A stretch of DNA of 64,000 bases. Origin: Diorhabda sublineata (lineage: Eukaryota > Arthropoda > Insecta > Coleoptera > Chrysomelidae). This document shows positions 40,087-54,768 of the stretch, piece by piece. A model generated the notes under the pieces. The model did not search any database, had not been told where the DNA came from, and saw only the letters and a program-made list of their open reading frames with translations. The DNA is taken from positions 1,915,312-1,979,311 of the forward strand of contig NC_079483.1 of the NCBI RefSeq assembly GCF_026230105.1, in the 5' to 3' direction. Both the position numbers and the translations under genes were made by a program. The first letter of the stretch is position 1. Each line of letters starts with the position of its first letter.

Positions 40087-41521
40087 ACTCAAATATATGA
40101 GAAATGTTGAAATTCGACTTCAAATTAGGAAGATAGACTTCGAAAATTTTCAATCAACACAAAGTGACAGTCGACCTCAATGGGCTTCAATGGATGTTAA
40201 TTGACGATATCTGACAAAGTTAGATGCAAACTCACTCCAATATATAAGAAATGTTGAAATTGGACTTCAAATTAGGAAGATAGACTTCGAAAATTTTCAA
40301 TCAACACAATTTGACAATCGACCTCAATGTGCTTCAATGGATGTTAATCGACGATATCTGACAAAGTTAGATGCAAACTCACTCAAATATATGAGAAATG
40401 TTGAAATTCGACTTCAAATTAGGAAGATAGACTTCGAAAATTTTCAATCAACACAAAGTGACAGTCGACCTCAATGGGCTTCAATGGATGTTAATTGACG
40501 ATATCTGACAAAGTTAGATGCAAACTCACTCCAATATATAAGAAATGTTGAAATTGGACTTCAAATTAGGAAGATAGACTTCGAAAATTTTCAATCAACA
40601 CAAAGTGACAGTTGACCTCAATGGGCTTCAATGGATGTTAATCGCCTATATCTGACAAAGTTAGATGCAAACTCACTCAAATATATGAGAAATGTTGAAA
40701 TTCGACTTCAAATTAGGAAGATAGACTTTTAAAATTTTCAATCAACACAAATTGACAGTTGACCTCAATGGGCTTCAATGGATGTTAATCGCGTATATCT
40801 GACAAAGTTAGATGCAAACTCTCCCAAATATATAAGAAATGTTGAAATGCGACTCCAAATTAGGAAGATAGACAACTTTCAATCAACACAAAGTGACAGT
40901 TGACCTCAATGGGCTTCAATGGAAGTTAATCGCCTATATCTGACAAAGTTAGATGCAAACTCACTCAAATATATGAGAAATGTTGAAATTCGACTTCAAA
41001 TTAGGAAGATAGACTTTGAAAATTTTCAATCAACACAAATTGACAATCGACCTCAATGTGCTTCAATGGATGTTAATCGACGATATCTGAGAAAGTTAGA
41101 TGCAAACTCACTCAAATATATGAGAAATGTTGAAATTCGACTTCAAATTAGGAAGATATACTTTGAAAATTTTCAATCAACACAAATTGACAATCGACCT
41201 CAATGTGCTTCAATGGATGTTAATCGACGATATCTGACAAAGTTAGATGCAAACTCACTCAAATATATGAGAAATGTTGAAATTCGACTTCAAATTAGGA
41301 AGATATACTTTGAAAATTTTCAATCAACACAAATTGACAATCGACCTCAATGTGCTTCAATGGATGTTAATCGACGATATCTGACAAAGTTAAATGCAAA
41401 CTCACTCAAATATATGAGAAATGTTGAAATTCGTCTTCAAATTAGGAAGATAGACTTTGAAAATTTTCAATCAACACAAAGTGACAGTCGACCTCAATGG
41501 GCTTCAATGGACGTTAATTGA
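37966..41521 (+). repeat. Segments at 2781-bp offset with B-monomer runs
   Basis: The sequence from about 37,975 to about 38,450 recurs from about 40,756 onward at offset 2,781. Both have a P centre followed by GACAACTTTC, then a start reading ATGGAAGTTAATCGCC, then consecutive B monomers with CTGAGAAAG and GATATACTTTG. The first (38,138-38,593) has three units in a row and the second (40,919-41,521) has four, so one more monomer has been added. A related run lies at 11,365-11,790 and 31,838-32,263. Confidence 0.82.
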
Positions 41522-41601
41522 CGATATCTGACAAAGTTAGATGCAAACTCACTCCAATATATAAGAAATGTTGAAATTCGACTTCAAATTAGGAAGATAG
41601 A

Positions 41602-43695
41602 CTTCGAAAATTTTCAATCAACACAAAGTGACAGTTGACCTCAATGGGCTTCAATGGATGTTAATCGCCTATATCTGACAAAGTTAGATGCAAACTCACT
41701 CAAATATATGAGAAATGTTGAAATTCGACTTCAAATTAGGAAGATAGACTTTGAAAATTTTCAATCAACACAAATTGACAATCGACCTCAATGTGCTTCA
41801 ATGGATGTTAATCGACGATATCGGACAAAGTTAGATGCAAACTCACTCAAATATATGAGAAATGTTGAAATTCGACTTCAAATTAGGAAGATAGACTTTG
41901 AAAATTTTCAATCAACACAAAGTGACAGTTGACCTCAATGGGCTTCAATGGATGTTAATCGCCTATATCTGACAAAGTTAGCTGCAAACTCACTCAAATA
42001 TATGAGAATTGTTGAAATTCGACTTCAAATTAGGAAGATAGACTTTGAAAATTTTCAATCAACACAAAGTGATTGTTGACCTCAATGGGCTTCAATGGAT
42101 GTTAATCGCGTATATCTGACAAAGTTAGATGCAAACTCACTCAAATATATGAGAATTGTTGAAATTCGACTTCAAATTAGGAAGATAGACTTTGAAAATT
42201 TTCAATCAACACAAAGTGACAGTTGACCTCAATGGGCTTCAATGGATGTTAATCGCGTATATCTGACAAAGTTAGATGCAAACTCACTCAAATATATGAG
42301 AAATGTTGAAATTCGTCTTCAAATTAGGAAGATAGACTTTGAAAATTTTCAATCAACACAAATTGACAATCGAACTCAATGTGCTTCAATGGATGTTACT
42401 CGACGATATCTGACAAAGTTAGATGCAAACTCACTCAAATATATGAGAAATGTTGAAATTCGTCTTCAAATTAGGAAGATAGACTTTGAAAATTTTCAAT
42501 CAACACAAAGTGACAGTCGACCTCAATGGGCTTCAATGGATGTTAATTGACGATATCTGACAAAGTTAGATGCAAACTCACTCCAATATATAAGAAATGT
42601 TGAAATTCGACTTCAAATTAGGAAGATAGACTTCGAAAATTTTCAATCAACACAAAGTGACAGTCGACCTCAATGGGCTTCAATGGACGTTAATTGACGA
42701 TATCTGACAAAGTTAGATGCAAACTCACTCCAATATATAAGAAATGTTGAAATTCGACTTCAAATTAGGAAGATTTCTTCGAAAATTTTCAATCAACACA
42801 AAGTGACAGTTGACCTCAATGGGCTTCAATGGATGTTAATCGCCTATATCTGACAAAGTTAGATGCAAACTCACTCAAATATATGAGAAATGTTGAAATT
42901 CGACTTCAAATTAGGAAGATAGACTTTGAAAATTTTCAATCAACACAAATTGACAATCGACCTCAATGTGCTTCAATGGATGTTAATCGACGATATCGGA
43001 CAAAGTTAGATGCAAACTCACTCAAATATATGAGAAATGTTGAAATTCGACTTCAAATTAGGAAGATAGACTTTGAAAATTTTCAATCAACACAAAGTGA
43101 CAGTTGACCTCAATGGGCTTCAATGGATGTTAATCGCCTATATCTGACAAAGTTAGCTGCAAACTCACTCAAATATATGAGAATTGTTGAAATTCGACTT
43201 CAAATTAGGAAGATAGACTTTGAAAATTTTCAATCAACACAAAGTGATTGTTGACCTCAATGGGCTTCAATGGATGTTAATCGCGTATATCTGACAAAGT
43301 TAGATGCAAACTCACTCAAATATATGAGAATTGTTGAAATTCGACTTCAAATTAGGAAGATAGACTTTGAAAATTTTCAATCAACACAAAGTGACAGTTG
43401 ACCTCAATGGGCTTCAATGGATGTTAATCGCGTATATCTGACAAAGTTAGATGCAAACTCACTCAAATATATGAGAAATGTTGAAATTCGTCTTCAAATT
43501 AGGAAGATAGACTTTGAAAATTTTCAATCAACACAAATTGACAATCAAACTCAATGTGCTTCAATGGATGTTACTCGACGATATCTGACAAAGTTAGATG
43601 CGAACTCACTCAAATATATGAGAAATGTTGAAATTCGACTTCAAATTAGGAAGATAGACTTTGAAAATTTTCAATCAACACAAAGTGACAGTCGA
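41602..43695 (+). repeat. 1175-bp HOR, two units
   Basis: From 41,602 the sequence matches that from 42,777 at offset 1,175 (eight monomers less 1 bp). Shared rare marks are CGATATCGGACAAAG (about 41,818 and 42,993) and GTTAGCTGCAAAC (about 41,979 and 43,154). The monomer just before 42,777 has an unusual AAGATTTCTTCG in place of AAGATAGACTTCG, a 1 bp loss with substitutions. Differences appear near 42,427, 42,463 and 43,546, and the two lines separate fully near 42,530 and 43,705, where the second passes into a P monomer. Confidence 0.85.
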
Positions 43696-45019
43696 CCTCA
43701 ATTGGCTTCAGTGGATGTTAATCGACGATATCTGACAAAGTTAGATGCAAACTCTCCCAAATATATAAGAAATGTTGAAATGCGACTCCAAATTAGGAAG
43801 ATAGACAATTTTCAATCAACACAAAGTGACAGTTGACCTCAATGGGCTTCAATGGATGTTAATCGCGTATATCTGACAAAGTTAGATGCAAACTCACACG
43901 AATATATGAGAAATGTTGAAATTCGACTTAAAATTAGGAAGATAGACTTTGAAAATTTTCAATCAACAGAAAGTGACAGTCGACCTCAATGAGCTTCAAT
44001 GGATGTTAATCGCGTATATCTGACAAAGTTAGATGCAAACTCACTCGAATATATGAGAAATGTTGAAATTCGACTTCAAATTAGGAAAATAGACTTTGAA
44101 AATTTTCAATCAACACAAATTGACAGTTGACCTCAATGGGCTTCAATGGATGTTAATTGCGTATATCTGACAAAGTTAGATGCAAACTCACTCAAATATA
44201 TGAGAAATGTTGAAATTCGTCTTCAAATTAGGAAGATAGACTTTGAAAATTTTCAATCAACAGAAAGTGACAGTCGACCTCAATGGGCTTCAATGGATGT
44301 TAATTGACGATATCTGACAAAGTTAGATGCAAACTCACTCCAATATATAAGAAATGTTGAAATTCGACTTCAAATTAGGAAGATAGACTTCGAAAATTTT
44401 CAATCAACACAAAGTGACAGTCGACCTCAATGGGCTTCAATGGATGTTAATTGACGATATCTGACAAAGTTAGATGCAAACTCACTCCAATATATAAGAA
44501 ATGTTGAAATTCGACTTCAAATTAGGAAGATAGACTTTGAAAATTTTCAATCAACACAAAGTGACAGTTGACCTCAATGGGCTTCAATGGATGTTAATCG
44601 CGTATATCTGACAAAGTTAGATGCAAACTCACTCAAATATATGAGAAATGTTGAAATTCGTCTTCAAATTAGGAAGATAGACTTTGAAAATTTTCAATCA
44701 ACACAATTTGACAATCGACCTCAATGTGCTTCAATGGATGTTAATCGACGATATCTGACAAAGTTAGATGCAAACTCACTCAAATATATGAGAAATGTTG
44801 AAATTCGACTTCAAATTAGGAAGATAGACTTTGAAAATTTTCAATCAACACAAAGTGACAGTCGACCTCAATGGGCTTCAATGGATGTTAATTGACGATA
44901 TCTGACAAAGTTAGATGCAAACTCACTCCAATATATAAGAAATGTTGAAATTCGACTTCAAATTAGCAAGATAGACTTCGAAAATTTTCAATCAACACAA
45001 AGTGACAGTTGACCTCAAT

Positions 45020-48000
45020 GGGCTTCAATGGATGTTAATTGACGATATCTGACAAAGTTAGATGCAAACTCACTCCAATATATAAGAAATGTTGAAATTC
45101 GACTTCAAATTAGGAAGATAGACTTCGAAAATTTTCAATCAACACAAATTGACAGTTGACCTCAATGGGCTTCAATGGATGTTAATCGCGTATATCTGAC
45201 AAAGTTAGATGCAAACTCACTCCAATATATAAGAAATGTTGAAATTCGACTTCAAATTAGGAAGATAGACTTCGAAAATTTTCAATCAACACAAAGTGAC
45301 AGTCGACCTCAATGGGCTTCAATGGATGTTAATTGACGATATCTGACAAAGTTAGATGCAAACTCACTCCAATATATAAGAAATGTTGAAATTCGACTTA
45401 AAATTAGGAAGATAGACTTTGAAAATTTTCAATCAACAGAAAGTGACAGTCGACCTCAATGAGCTTCAATGGATGTTAATCGCGTATATCTGACAAAGTT
45501 AGATGCAAACTCACTCAAATATATGAGAAATGTTGAAATTCGCCTTCAAATTAGGAAGATAGACTTTGAAAATTTTCAATCAACACAAAGTGACAGTCGA
45601 CCTCAATGGGCTTCAATGGATGTTAATTGACGATATCTGACAAAGTTAGATGCAAACTCACTCCAATATATAAGAAATGTTGAAATTCGACTTCAAATTA
45701 GCAAGATATACTTTGAAAATTTTCAATCAACACAAAGTGACAGTTGACCTCAATGGGCTTCAATGGATGTTAATCGCGTATATCTGACAAAGTTAGATGC
45801 AAACTCACTCAAATATATGAGAAATGTTGAAATTCGACTTCAAATTAGGAAGATAGACTTTGAAAATTTTCAATCAACACAAAGTGACAGTCGACCTCAA
45901 TTGGCTTCAGTGGATGTTAATCGACGATATCTGACAAAGTTAGATGCAAACTCTCCCAAATATATAAGAAATGTTGAAATTCGACTCCAAATTAGGAAGA
46001 TAGACTTTGAAAATTTTCAATCAACACAAAGTGACAGTCGACCTCAATGGGCTTCAATGGATGTTAATCGCGTATATCTGACAAAGTTAGATGCAAACTC
46101 ACTCAAATATATGAGAATTGTTGAAATTCGTCTTTAAATTAGGAAGATAGACTTTGAAAATTTTCAATCAACACAAAGTGACAGTTGACCTCAATGGGCT
46201 TCAATGGATGTTAATCGCTTATATCTGACAAAGTTAGATGCAAACTCACTCAAATATATGAGAAATGTTGAAATTCGTCTTCAAATTAGGAAGATGACTT
46301 TGAAAATTTTCATTCAACACAAATTGACAATCGACCTCAATGTGCTTCAATGGATGTTAATCGACGATATCTGACAAAGTTAGATGCAAACTCACTCAAA
46401 TATATGAGAAATGTTGAAATTCGACTTCAAATTAGGAAGATAGACTTTGAAAATTTTCAATCAACACAAAGTGACAGTCGACCTCAATTGGCTTCAGTGG
46501 ATGTTAATCGACGATATCTGACAAAGTTAGATGCAAACTCTCCCAAATATATAAGAAATGTTGAAATGCGACTCCAAATTAGGAAGATAGACAATTTTCA
46601 ATCAACACAAAGTGACAGTCGACCTCAATGGGCTTCAATGGATGTTAATCGCGTATATCTGACAAAGTTGATGCAAACTCACTCAAATATATAAGAAATG
46701 TTGAGATTCGACTTCAAATAAGCAAGATAGACTTCGAAAATTTTCAATCAACACAAAGTGACAGTTGACCTCAATGGGCTTCAATGGATGTTAATCGCCT
46801 ATATCTGACAAAGTTAGATGCAAACTCACTCAAATATATGAGAAATGTTGAAATTCGACTTCAAATTAGGAAGATAGACTTTGAAAATTTTCAATCAACA
46901 CAAAGTGACAGTTGACCTCAATGGGCTTCAATGGATGTTAATCGCCTATATCTGACAAAGTTAGATGCAAACTCACTCAAATATATGAGAAATGTTGAAA
47001 TTCGACTTCAAATTAGGAAGATAGACTTTGAAAATTTTCAATCAACACAAAGTGACAGTCGACCTCAATGGGCTTCAATGGATGTTAATTGACGATATCT
47101 GACAAAGTTAGATGCAAACTCACTCCAATATATAAGAAATGTTGAAATTCGACTTCAAATTAGCAAGATAGACTTCGAAAATTTTCAATCAACACAAAGT
47201 GACAGTTGACCTCAATGGGCTTCAATGGATGTTAATCGCCTATATCTGACAAAGTTAGATGCAAACTCACTCAAATATATGAGAATTGTTGAAATTCGAC
47301 TTCAAATTAGGAAGATAGACTTTGAAAGTTTTCAATCAACACAAAGTGACAGTTGACCTCAATGGGCTTCAAAAGATGTTAATCGCCTATATCTGACAAA
47401 GTTAGATGCAAACTCACTCAAATATATGAGAAATGTTGAAATTCGACTTCAAATTAGGAAGATAGACTTTGAAAATTTTCAATCAACACAAAGTGACAGT
47501 TGACCTCAATGGGCTTCAATGGATGTTAATCGCGTATATCTGACAAAGTTAGATGCAAACTCACTCAAATATATGAGAAATGTTGAAATTCGTCTTCAAA
47601 TTAGGAAGATAGACTTTGAAAATTTTCAATCAACACAAATTGACAATCGACCTCAATGTGCTTCAATGGATGTTAATCGACGATATCTGACAAAGTTAGA
47701 TGCAAACTCACTCAAATATATGAGAAATGTTGAAATTCGACTTCAAATTAGGAAGATAGATTTTGAAAATTTTCAATCAACACAAAGTGACAGTCGACCT
47801 CAATGGGCTTCAATGGATGTTAATTGACGATATCTGACAAAGTTAGATGCAAACTCACTCCAATATATAAGAAATGTTGAAATTCGACTTCAAATTAGGA
47901 AGATAGACTTCGAAAATTTTCAATCAACACAAAGTGACAGTCGACCTCAATGGGCTTCAATGGATGTTAATTGACGATATCTGACAAAGTTAGATGCAAA

Positions 48001-49556
48001 CTCACTCCAATATATAAGAAATGTTGAAATTCGACTTAAAATTAGGAAGATAGACTTTGAAAATTTTCAATCAACAGAAAGTGACAGTCGACCTCAATGA
48101 GCTTCAATGGATGTTAATCGCGTATATCTGACAAAGTTAGATGCAAACTCACTCAAATATATGAGAAATGTTGAAATTCGTCTTCAAATTAGGAAGATAG
48201 ACTTTGAAAATTTTCAATCAACACAAAGTGACAGTCGACCTCAATGGGCTTCAATGGATGTTAATTGACGATATCTGACAAAGTTAGATGCAAACTCACT
48301 CCAATATATAAGAAATGTTGAAATTCGACTTCAAATTAGGAAGATAGACTTCGAAAATTTTCAATCAACACAAATTGACAGTTGACCTCAATGGGCTTCA
48401 ATGGATGTTAATCGCGTATATCTGACAAAGTTAGATGCAAACTCACTCCAATATATAAGAAATGTTGAAATTCGACTTCAAATTAGGAAGATAGACTTCG
48501 AAAATTTTCAATCAACACAAAGTGACAGTCGACCTCAATGGGCTTCAATGGATGTTAATTGACGATATCTGACAAAGTTAGATGCAAACTCACTCCAATA
48601 TATAAGAAATGTTGAAATTCGACTTAAAATTAGGAAGATAGACTTTGAAAATTTTCAATCAACAGAAAGTGACAGTCGACCTCAATGAGCTTCAATGGAT
48701 GTTAATCGCGTATATCTGACAAAGTTAGATGCAAACTCACTCAAATATATGAGAAATGTTGAAATTCGACTTCAAATTAGGAAGATAGACTTTGAAAATT
48801 TTCAATCAACACAAAGTGACAGTCGACCTCAATGGGCTTCAATGGATGTTAATTGACGATATCTGACAAAGTTAGATGCAAACTCACTCCAATATATAAG
48901 AAATGTTGAAATTCGACTTCAAATTAGCAAGATATACTTTGAAAATTTTCAATCAACACAAAGTGACAGTTGACCTCAATGGGCTTCAATGGATGTTAAT
49001 CGCGTATATCTGACAAAGTTAGATGCAAACTCACTCAAATATATGAGAAATGTTGAAATTCGACTTCAAATTAGGAAGATAGACTTTGAAAATTTTCAAT
49101 CAACACAAAGTGACAGTCGACCTCAATTGGCTTCAGTGGATGTTAATCGACGATATCTGACAAAGTTAGATGCAAACTCTCCCAAATATATAAGAAATGT
49201 TGAAATTCGACTCCAAATTAGGAAGATAGACTTTGAAAATTTTCAATCAACACAAAGTGACAGTCGACCTCAATGGGCTTCAATGGATGTTAATCGCGTA
49301 TATCTGACAAAGTTAGATGCAAACTCACTCAAATATATGAGAATATTTGAAATTCGTCTTTAAATTAGGAAGATAGACTTTGAAAATTTTCAATCAACAC
49401 AAAGTGACAGTTGACCTCAATGGGCTTCAATGGATGTTAATCGCGTATATCTGACAAAGTTAGATGCAAACTCACTCAAATATATGAGAAATGTTGAAAT
49501 TCGTCTTCAAATTAGGAAGATGACTTTGAAAATTTTCATTCAACACAAATTGACAA
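45020..49556 (+). repeat. 3226-bp offset duplication
   Basis: Roughly 45,020-46,330 recurs at 48,246-49,556 (22 monomers less 8 bp). Marks in common are TGAGCTTCAATGGATG after an AACAGAAAG monomer (45,461 and 48,687), AGCAAGATATAC (near 45,702 and 48,928), CGTCTTTAAATT (near 46,132 and 49,358) and AAGATGACTTTG with TTTTCATTC (near 46,293 and 49,519). The copies differ at scattered sites, for example CGCCTT against CGACTT. Endpoints are approximate. Confidence 0.75.
47820..48997 (+). repeat. 588-bp HOR (4-mer), two units
   Basis: The monomer with AACAGAAAG followed by TGAGCTTCAATGG appears at about 48,099 and 48,687, exactly 588 bp or four full monomers apart, and the monomers around them match. 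No 141 bp P unit is included, so the spacing is an exact multiple of 147. Endpoints are approximate. Confidence 0.7.
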
Positions 49557-51293
49557 TCGACCTCAATGGGCTTCAAAAGATGTTAATCGCCTATATCTGA
49601 CAAAGTTAGATGCAAACTCACTCAAATATATGAGAAATGTTGAAATTCGTCTTCAAATTAGGAAGATAGACTTTGAAAATTTTCAATCAACACAAATTGA
49701 CAATCGACCTCAATGTGCTTCAATGGATGTTAATCGACGATATCTGACAAAGTTAGATGCAAACTCACTCAAATATATGAGAAATGTTGAAATTCGACTT
49801 CAAATTAGGAAGATAGATTTTGAAAATTTTCAATCAACACAAAGTGACAGTCGACCTCAATGGGCTTCAATGGATGTTAATTGACGATATCTGACAAAGT
49901 TAGATGCAAACTCACTCCAATATATAAGAAATATTGAAATTCGACTTCAAATTAGCAAGATAGACTTCGAAAATTTTCAATCAACACAAAGTGACAGTTG
50001 ACCTCAATGGGCTTCAATGGATGTTAATCGCCTATATCTGACAAAGTTAGATGCAAACTCACTCAAATATATGAGAAATGTTGAAATTCGACTTCAAATT
50101 AGGAAGATAGACTTTGAAAATTTTCAATCAACACAAAGTGACAGTTGACCTCAATGGGCTTCAATGGATGTTAATCGCGTATATCTGACAAAGTTAGATG
50201 CAAACTCACTCAAATATATGAGAAATGTTGAAATTCGACTTCAAATTAGGAAGATAGACTTTGAAAATTTTCAATCAACACAAAGTGACAGTCGACCTCA
50301 ATTGGCTTCAGTGGATGTTAATCGACGATATCTGACAAAGTTAGATGCAAACTCTCCCAAATATATAAGAAATGTTGAAATTCGACTCCAAATTAGGAAG
50401 ATAGACTTTGAAAATTTTCAATCAACACAAAGTGACAGTCGACCTCAATGGGCTTCAATGGATGTTAATCGCGTATATCTGACAAAGTTAGATGCAAACT
50501 CACTCAAATATATGAGAATATTTGAAATTCGTCTTTAAATTAGGAAGATAGACTTTGAAAATTTTCAATCAACACAAAGTGACAGTTGACCTCAATGGGC
50601 TTCAATGGATGTTAATCGCGTATATCTGACAAAGTTAGATGCAAACTCACTCAAATATATGAGAAATGTTGAAATTCGTCTTCAAATTAGGAAGATGACT
50701 TTGAAAATTTTCATTCAACACAAATTGACAATCGACCTCAATGGGCTTCAATGGATGTTAATCGCGTATATCTGACAAAGTTAGATGCAAACTCACTCAA
50801 ATATATGAGAAATGTTGAAATTCGTCTTCAAATTAGGAAGATAGACTTTGAAAATTTTCAATCAACACAAATTGACAATCGACCTCAATGTGCTTCAATG
50901 GATGTTAATCGACGATATCTGACAAAGTTAGATGCAAACTCACTCAAATATATGAGAAATGTTGAAATTCGACTTCAAATTAGGAAGATAGATTTTGAAA
51001 ATTTTCAATCAACACAAAGTGACAGTCGACCTCAATGGGCTTCAATGGATGTTAATTGACGATATCTGACAAAGTTAGATGCAAACTCACTCCAATATAT
51101 AAGAAATATTGAAATTCGACTTCAAATTAGCAAGATAGACTTCGAAAATTTTCAATCAACACAAAGTGACAGTTGACCTCAATGGGCTTCAATGGATGTT
51201 AATCGCCTATATCTGACAAAGTTAGATGCAAACTCACTCAAATATATGAGAAATGTTGAAATTCGACTTCAAATTAGGAAGATAGACTTTGAA
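48944..51293 (+). repeat. 1175-bp HOR, second locus, two units
   Basis: Two units with offset 1,175 are joined head to tail. Shared rare marks are GAGAATATTTGAAATTCG (about 49,341 and 50,516), CGTCTTTAAATT, AAGATGACTTTG with TTTTCATTC (about 49,518 and 50,693), GATAGATTTTG (about 49,815 and 50,990) and GAAATATTGAAATTCG (about 49,929 and 51,104). The monomer start GGGCTTCAAAAGATG at about 49,570 replaces the usual GGGCTTCAATGGATG of the second unit; the same change occurs near 47,370. The period equals that at 41.6 kb but the units differ in content. Confidence 0.85.
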
Positions 51294-54200
51294 AATTTTC
51301 AATCAACACAAAGTGACAGTTGACCTCAATGGGCTTCAATGGATGTTAATCGCGTATATCTGACAAAGTTAGATGCAAACTCACTCAAATATATGAGAAA
51401 TGTTGAAATTCGTCTTCAAATTAGGAAGATAGACTTTGAAAATTTTCAATCAACACAAATTGACAATCGACCTCAATGTGCTTCAATGGATGTTAATCGA
51501 CGATATCTGACAAAGTTAGATGCAAACTCACTCAAATATATGAGAAATGTTGAAATTCGACTTCAAATTAGGAAGATAGACTTTGAAAATTTTCAATCAA
51601 CACAAAGTGACAGTCGACCTCAATTGGCTTCAGTGGATGTTAATCGACGATATCTGACAAAGTTAGATGCAAACTCTCCCAAATATATAAGAAATGTTGA
51701 AATTCGACTCCAAATTAGGAAGATAGACTTCGAAAATTTTCAATCAACACAAAGTGACAGTTGACCTCAATGGGCTTCAATGGATGTTAATCGCCTATAT
51801 CTGACAAAGTTAGATGCAAACTCACTCAAATATATGAGAAATGTTGAAATTCGACTTCAAATTAGGAAGATAGACTTTGAAAATTTTCAATCAACACAAA
51901 GTGACAGTCGACCTCAATGGGCTTCAATGGATGTTAATTGACGATATCTGACAAAGTTAGATGCAAACTCACTCCAATATATAAGAAATGTTGAGATTCG
52001 ACTTCAAATTAGCAAGATAGACTTCGAAAATTTTCAATCAACACAAAGTGACAGTTGACCTCAATGGGCTTCAATGGATGTTAATCGCCTATATCTGACA
52101 AAGTTAGATGCAAACTCACTCAAATATATGAGAAATGTTGAAATTCGACTTCAAATTAGGAAGATAGACTTTGAAAATTTTCAATCAACACAAAGTGACA
52201 GTTGACCTCAATGGGCTTCAATGGATGTTAATCGCGTATATCTGACAAAGTTAGATGCAAACTCACTCAAATATATGAGAAATGTTGAAATTCGTCTTCA
52301 AATTAGGAAGATAGACTTTGAAAATTTTCAATCAACACAAATTGACAATCGACCTCAATGTGCTTCAATGGATGTTAATCGACGATATCTGACAAAGTTA
52401 GATGCAAACTCACTCAAATATATGAGAAATGTTGAAATTCGACTTCAAATTAGGAAGATAGACTTTGAAAATTTTCAATCAACACAAAGTGACAGTCGAC
52501 CTCAATTGGCTTCAGTGGATGTTAATCGACGATATCTGACAAAGTTAGATGCAAACTCTCCCAAATATATAAGAAATGTTGAAATTCGACTTCAAATTAG
52601 GATGATAGACTTTGAAAATTTTCAATCAACACAAAGTGACAGTCGACCTCAATGGGCTTCAATGGATGTTAATCGCGTATATCTGACAAAGTTAGATGCA
52701 AACTCACTCGAATATATGAGAAATGTTGAAATTCGACTTCAAATTAGGAAGATAGACTTTGATAATTTTCAATCAACACAAATTGACAGTTGACCTCAAT
52801 GGGCTTCAATGGATGTTAATCGCGTATATCTGACAAAGTTAGATGCAAACTCACTCAAATATATGAGAAATGTTGAAATTCGTCTTCAAATTAGGAAGAT
52901 AGACTTTGAAAATTTTCATTCAACACAAATTGACAATCGACCTCAATGTGCTTCAATGGATGTTAATCGACGATATCTGACAAAGTTAGATGCAAACTCA
53001 CTCAAATATATGAGAAATGTTGAAATTCGACTTCAAATTAGGAAGATAGACTTTGAAAATTTTCAATCAACACAAATTGACAATCGACCTCAATGTGCTT
53101 CAATGGATGTTAATCGACGATATCTGACAAAGTTAGATGCAAACTCACTCAAATATATGAGAAATGTTGAAATTCGACTTCAAATTAGGAAGATAGACTT
53201 TGAAAATTTTCAATCAACACAAAGTGACAGTCAACCTCAACTGGCTTCAGTGGATGTTAATCGACGATATCTGACAAAGTTAGATGCAAACTCTCCCAAA
53301 TATATAAGAAATGTTGAAATTCGACTTCAAATTAGGAAGATAGACTTTGAAAATTTTCAATCAACAGAAAGTGACAGTCGACCTCAATGGGCTTCAATGG
53401 ATGTTAATCGCCTATATCTCAGAAAGTTAGATGCAAACTCACTCAAATATATGAGAAATGTTGAAATTCGACTTCAAATTAGGAAGATAGACTTTGAAAA
53501 TTTTCAATCAACACAAAGTGACAGTTGACCTCAATGGGCTTCAATGGATGTTAATCGCGTATATCTGACAAAGTTAGATGCAAACTCACTCAAATATATG
53601 AGAAATGTTGAAATTCGTCTTCAAATTAGGAAGATAGACTTTGAAAATTTTCAATCAACACAAATTGACAATCGACCTCAATGTGCTTCAATGGATGTTA
53701 ATCGACGATATCTGACAAAGTTGGATGCAAACTCACTCAAATATATGAGAAATGTTGAAATTCGTCTTCAAATTAGGAAGATAGACTTTGAAAATTTTCA
53801 ATCAACACAAAGTGACAGTCGACCTCAATTGGCTTCAGTGTATGTTAATCGACGATATCTGACAAAGTTAGATGCAAACTCTCCCAAATATATAAGAAAT
53901 GTTGAAATTCGACTTCAAATTAGGATGATAGACTTTGAAAATTTTCAATCAACACAAAGTGACAGTCGACCTCAATGGGCTTCAATGGATGTTAATCGCG
54001 TATATCTGACAAAGTTAGATGCAAACTCACTCGAATATATGAGAAATGTTGAAATTCGACTTCAAATTAGGAAGATAGACTTTGAAAATTTTCAATCAAC
54101 ACAAATTGACAGTTGACCTCAATGGGCTTCAATGGATGTTAATCGCGTATATCTGACAAAGTTAGATGCAAACTCACTCAAATATATGAGAATTGTTGAA

Positions 54201-54768
54201 ATTCGTCTTCAAATTAGGAAGATAGACTTTGAAAATTTTCAATCAACACAAAGTGACAGTCGACCTCAATGGGCTTCAATGGATGTTAATCGCGTATATC
54301 TGACAAAGTTAGATGCAAACTCACTCAAATATATGAGAAATGTAGAAATTCGTCTTCAAATTAGGAAGATAGACTTTGAAAATTTTCATTCAACACAAAT
54401 TGACAATCGACCTCAATGTGCTTCAATGGATGTTAATCGACGATATCTGACAAAGTTAGATGCAAACTCACTCAAATATATAAGAAATGTTGAAATTCGA
54501 CTTCAAATTAGGAAGATAGACTTTGAAAATTTTCAATCAACACAAAGTGACAGTTGACCTCAATGGGCTTCAATGGATGTTAATCGCGTATATCTGACAA
54601 AGTTAGATGCAAACTCACTCAAATATATGAGAAATGTTGAAATTCGTCTTCAAATTAGGAAGATAGACTTTGAAAATTTTCAATCAACAGAAAGTGACAG
54701 TCGACCTCAATGGGCTTCAATGGATGTTAATCGCGTATATCTGACAAAGTTAGATGCAAACTCACTCG

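Noticed and set aside
52809..53528. Longest ORF, 239 codons, as a possible repetitive protein gene
   Set aside because: It is five monomers in a row that happen to keep CGA at the stop-prone sites. Its neighbours in the same array are closed by TGA, and no codon-level constraint is visible.
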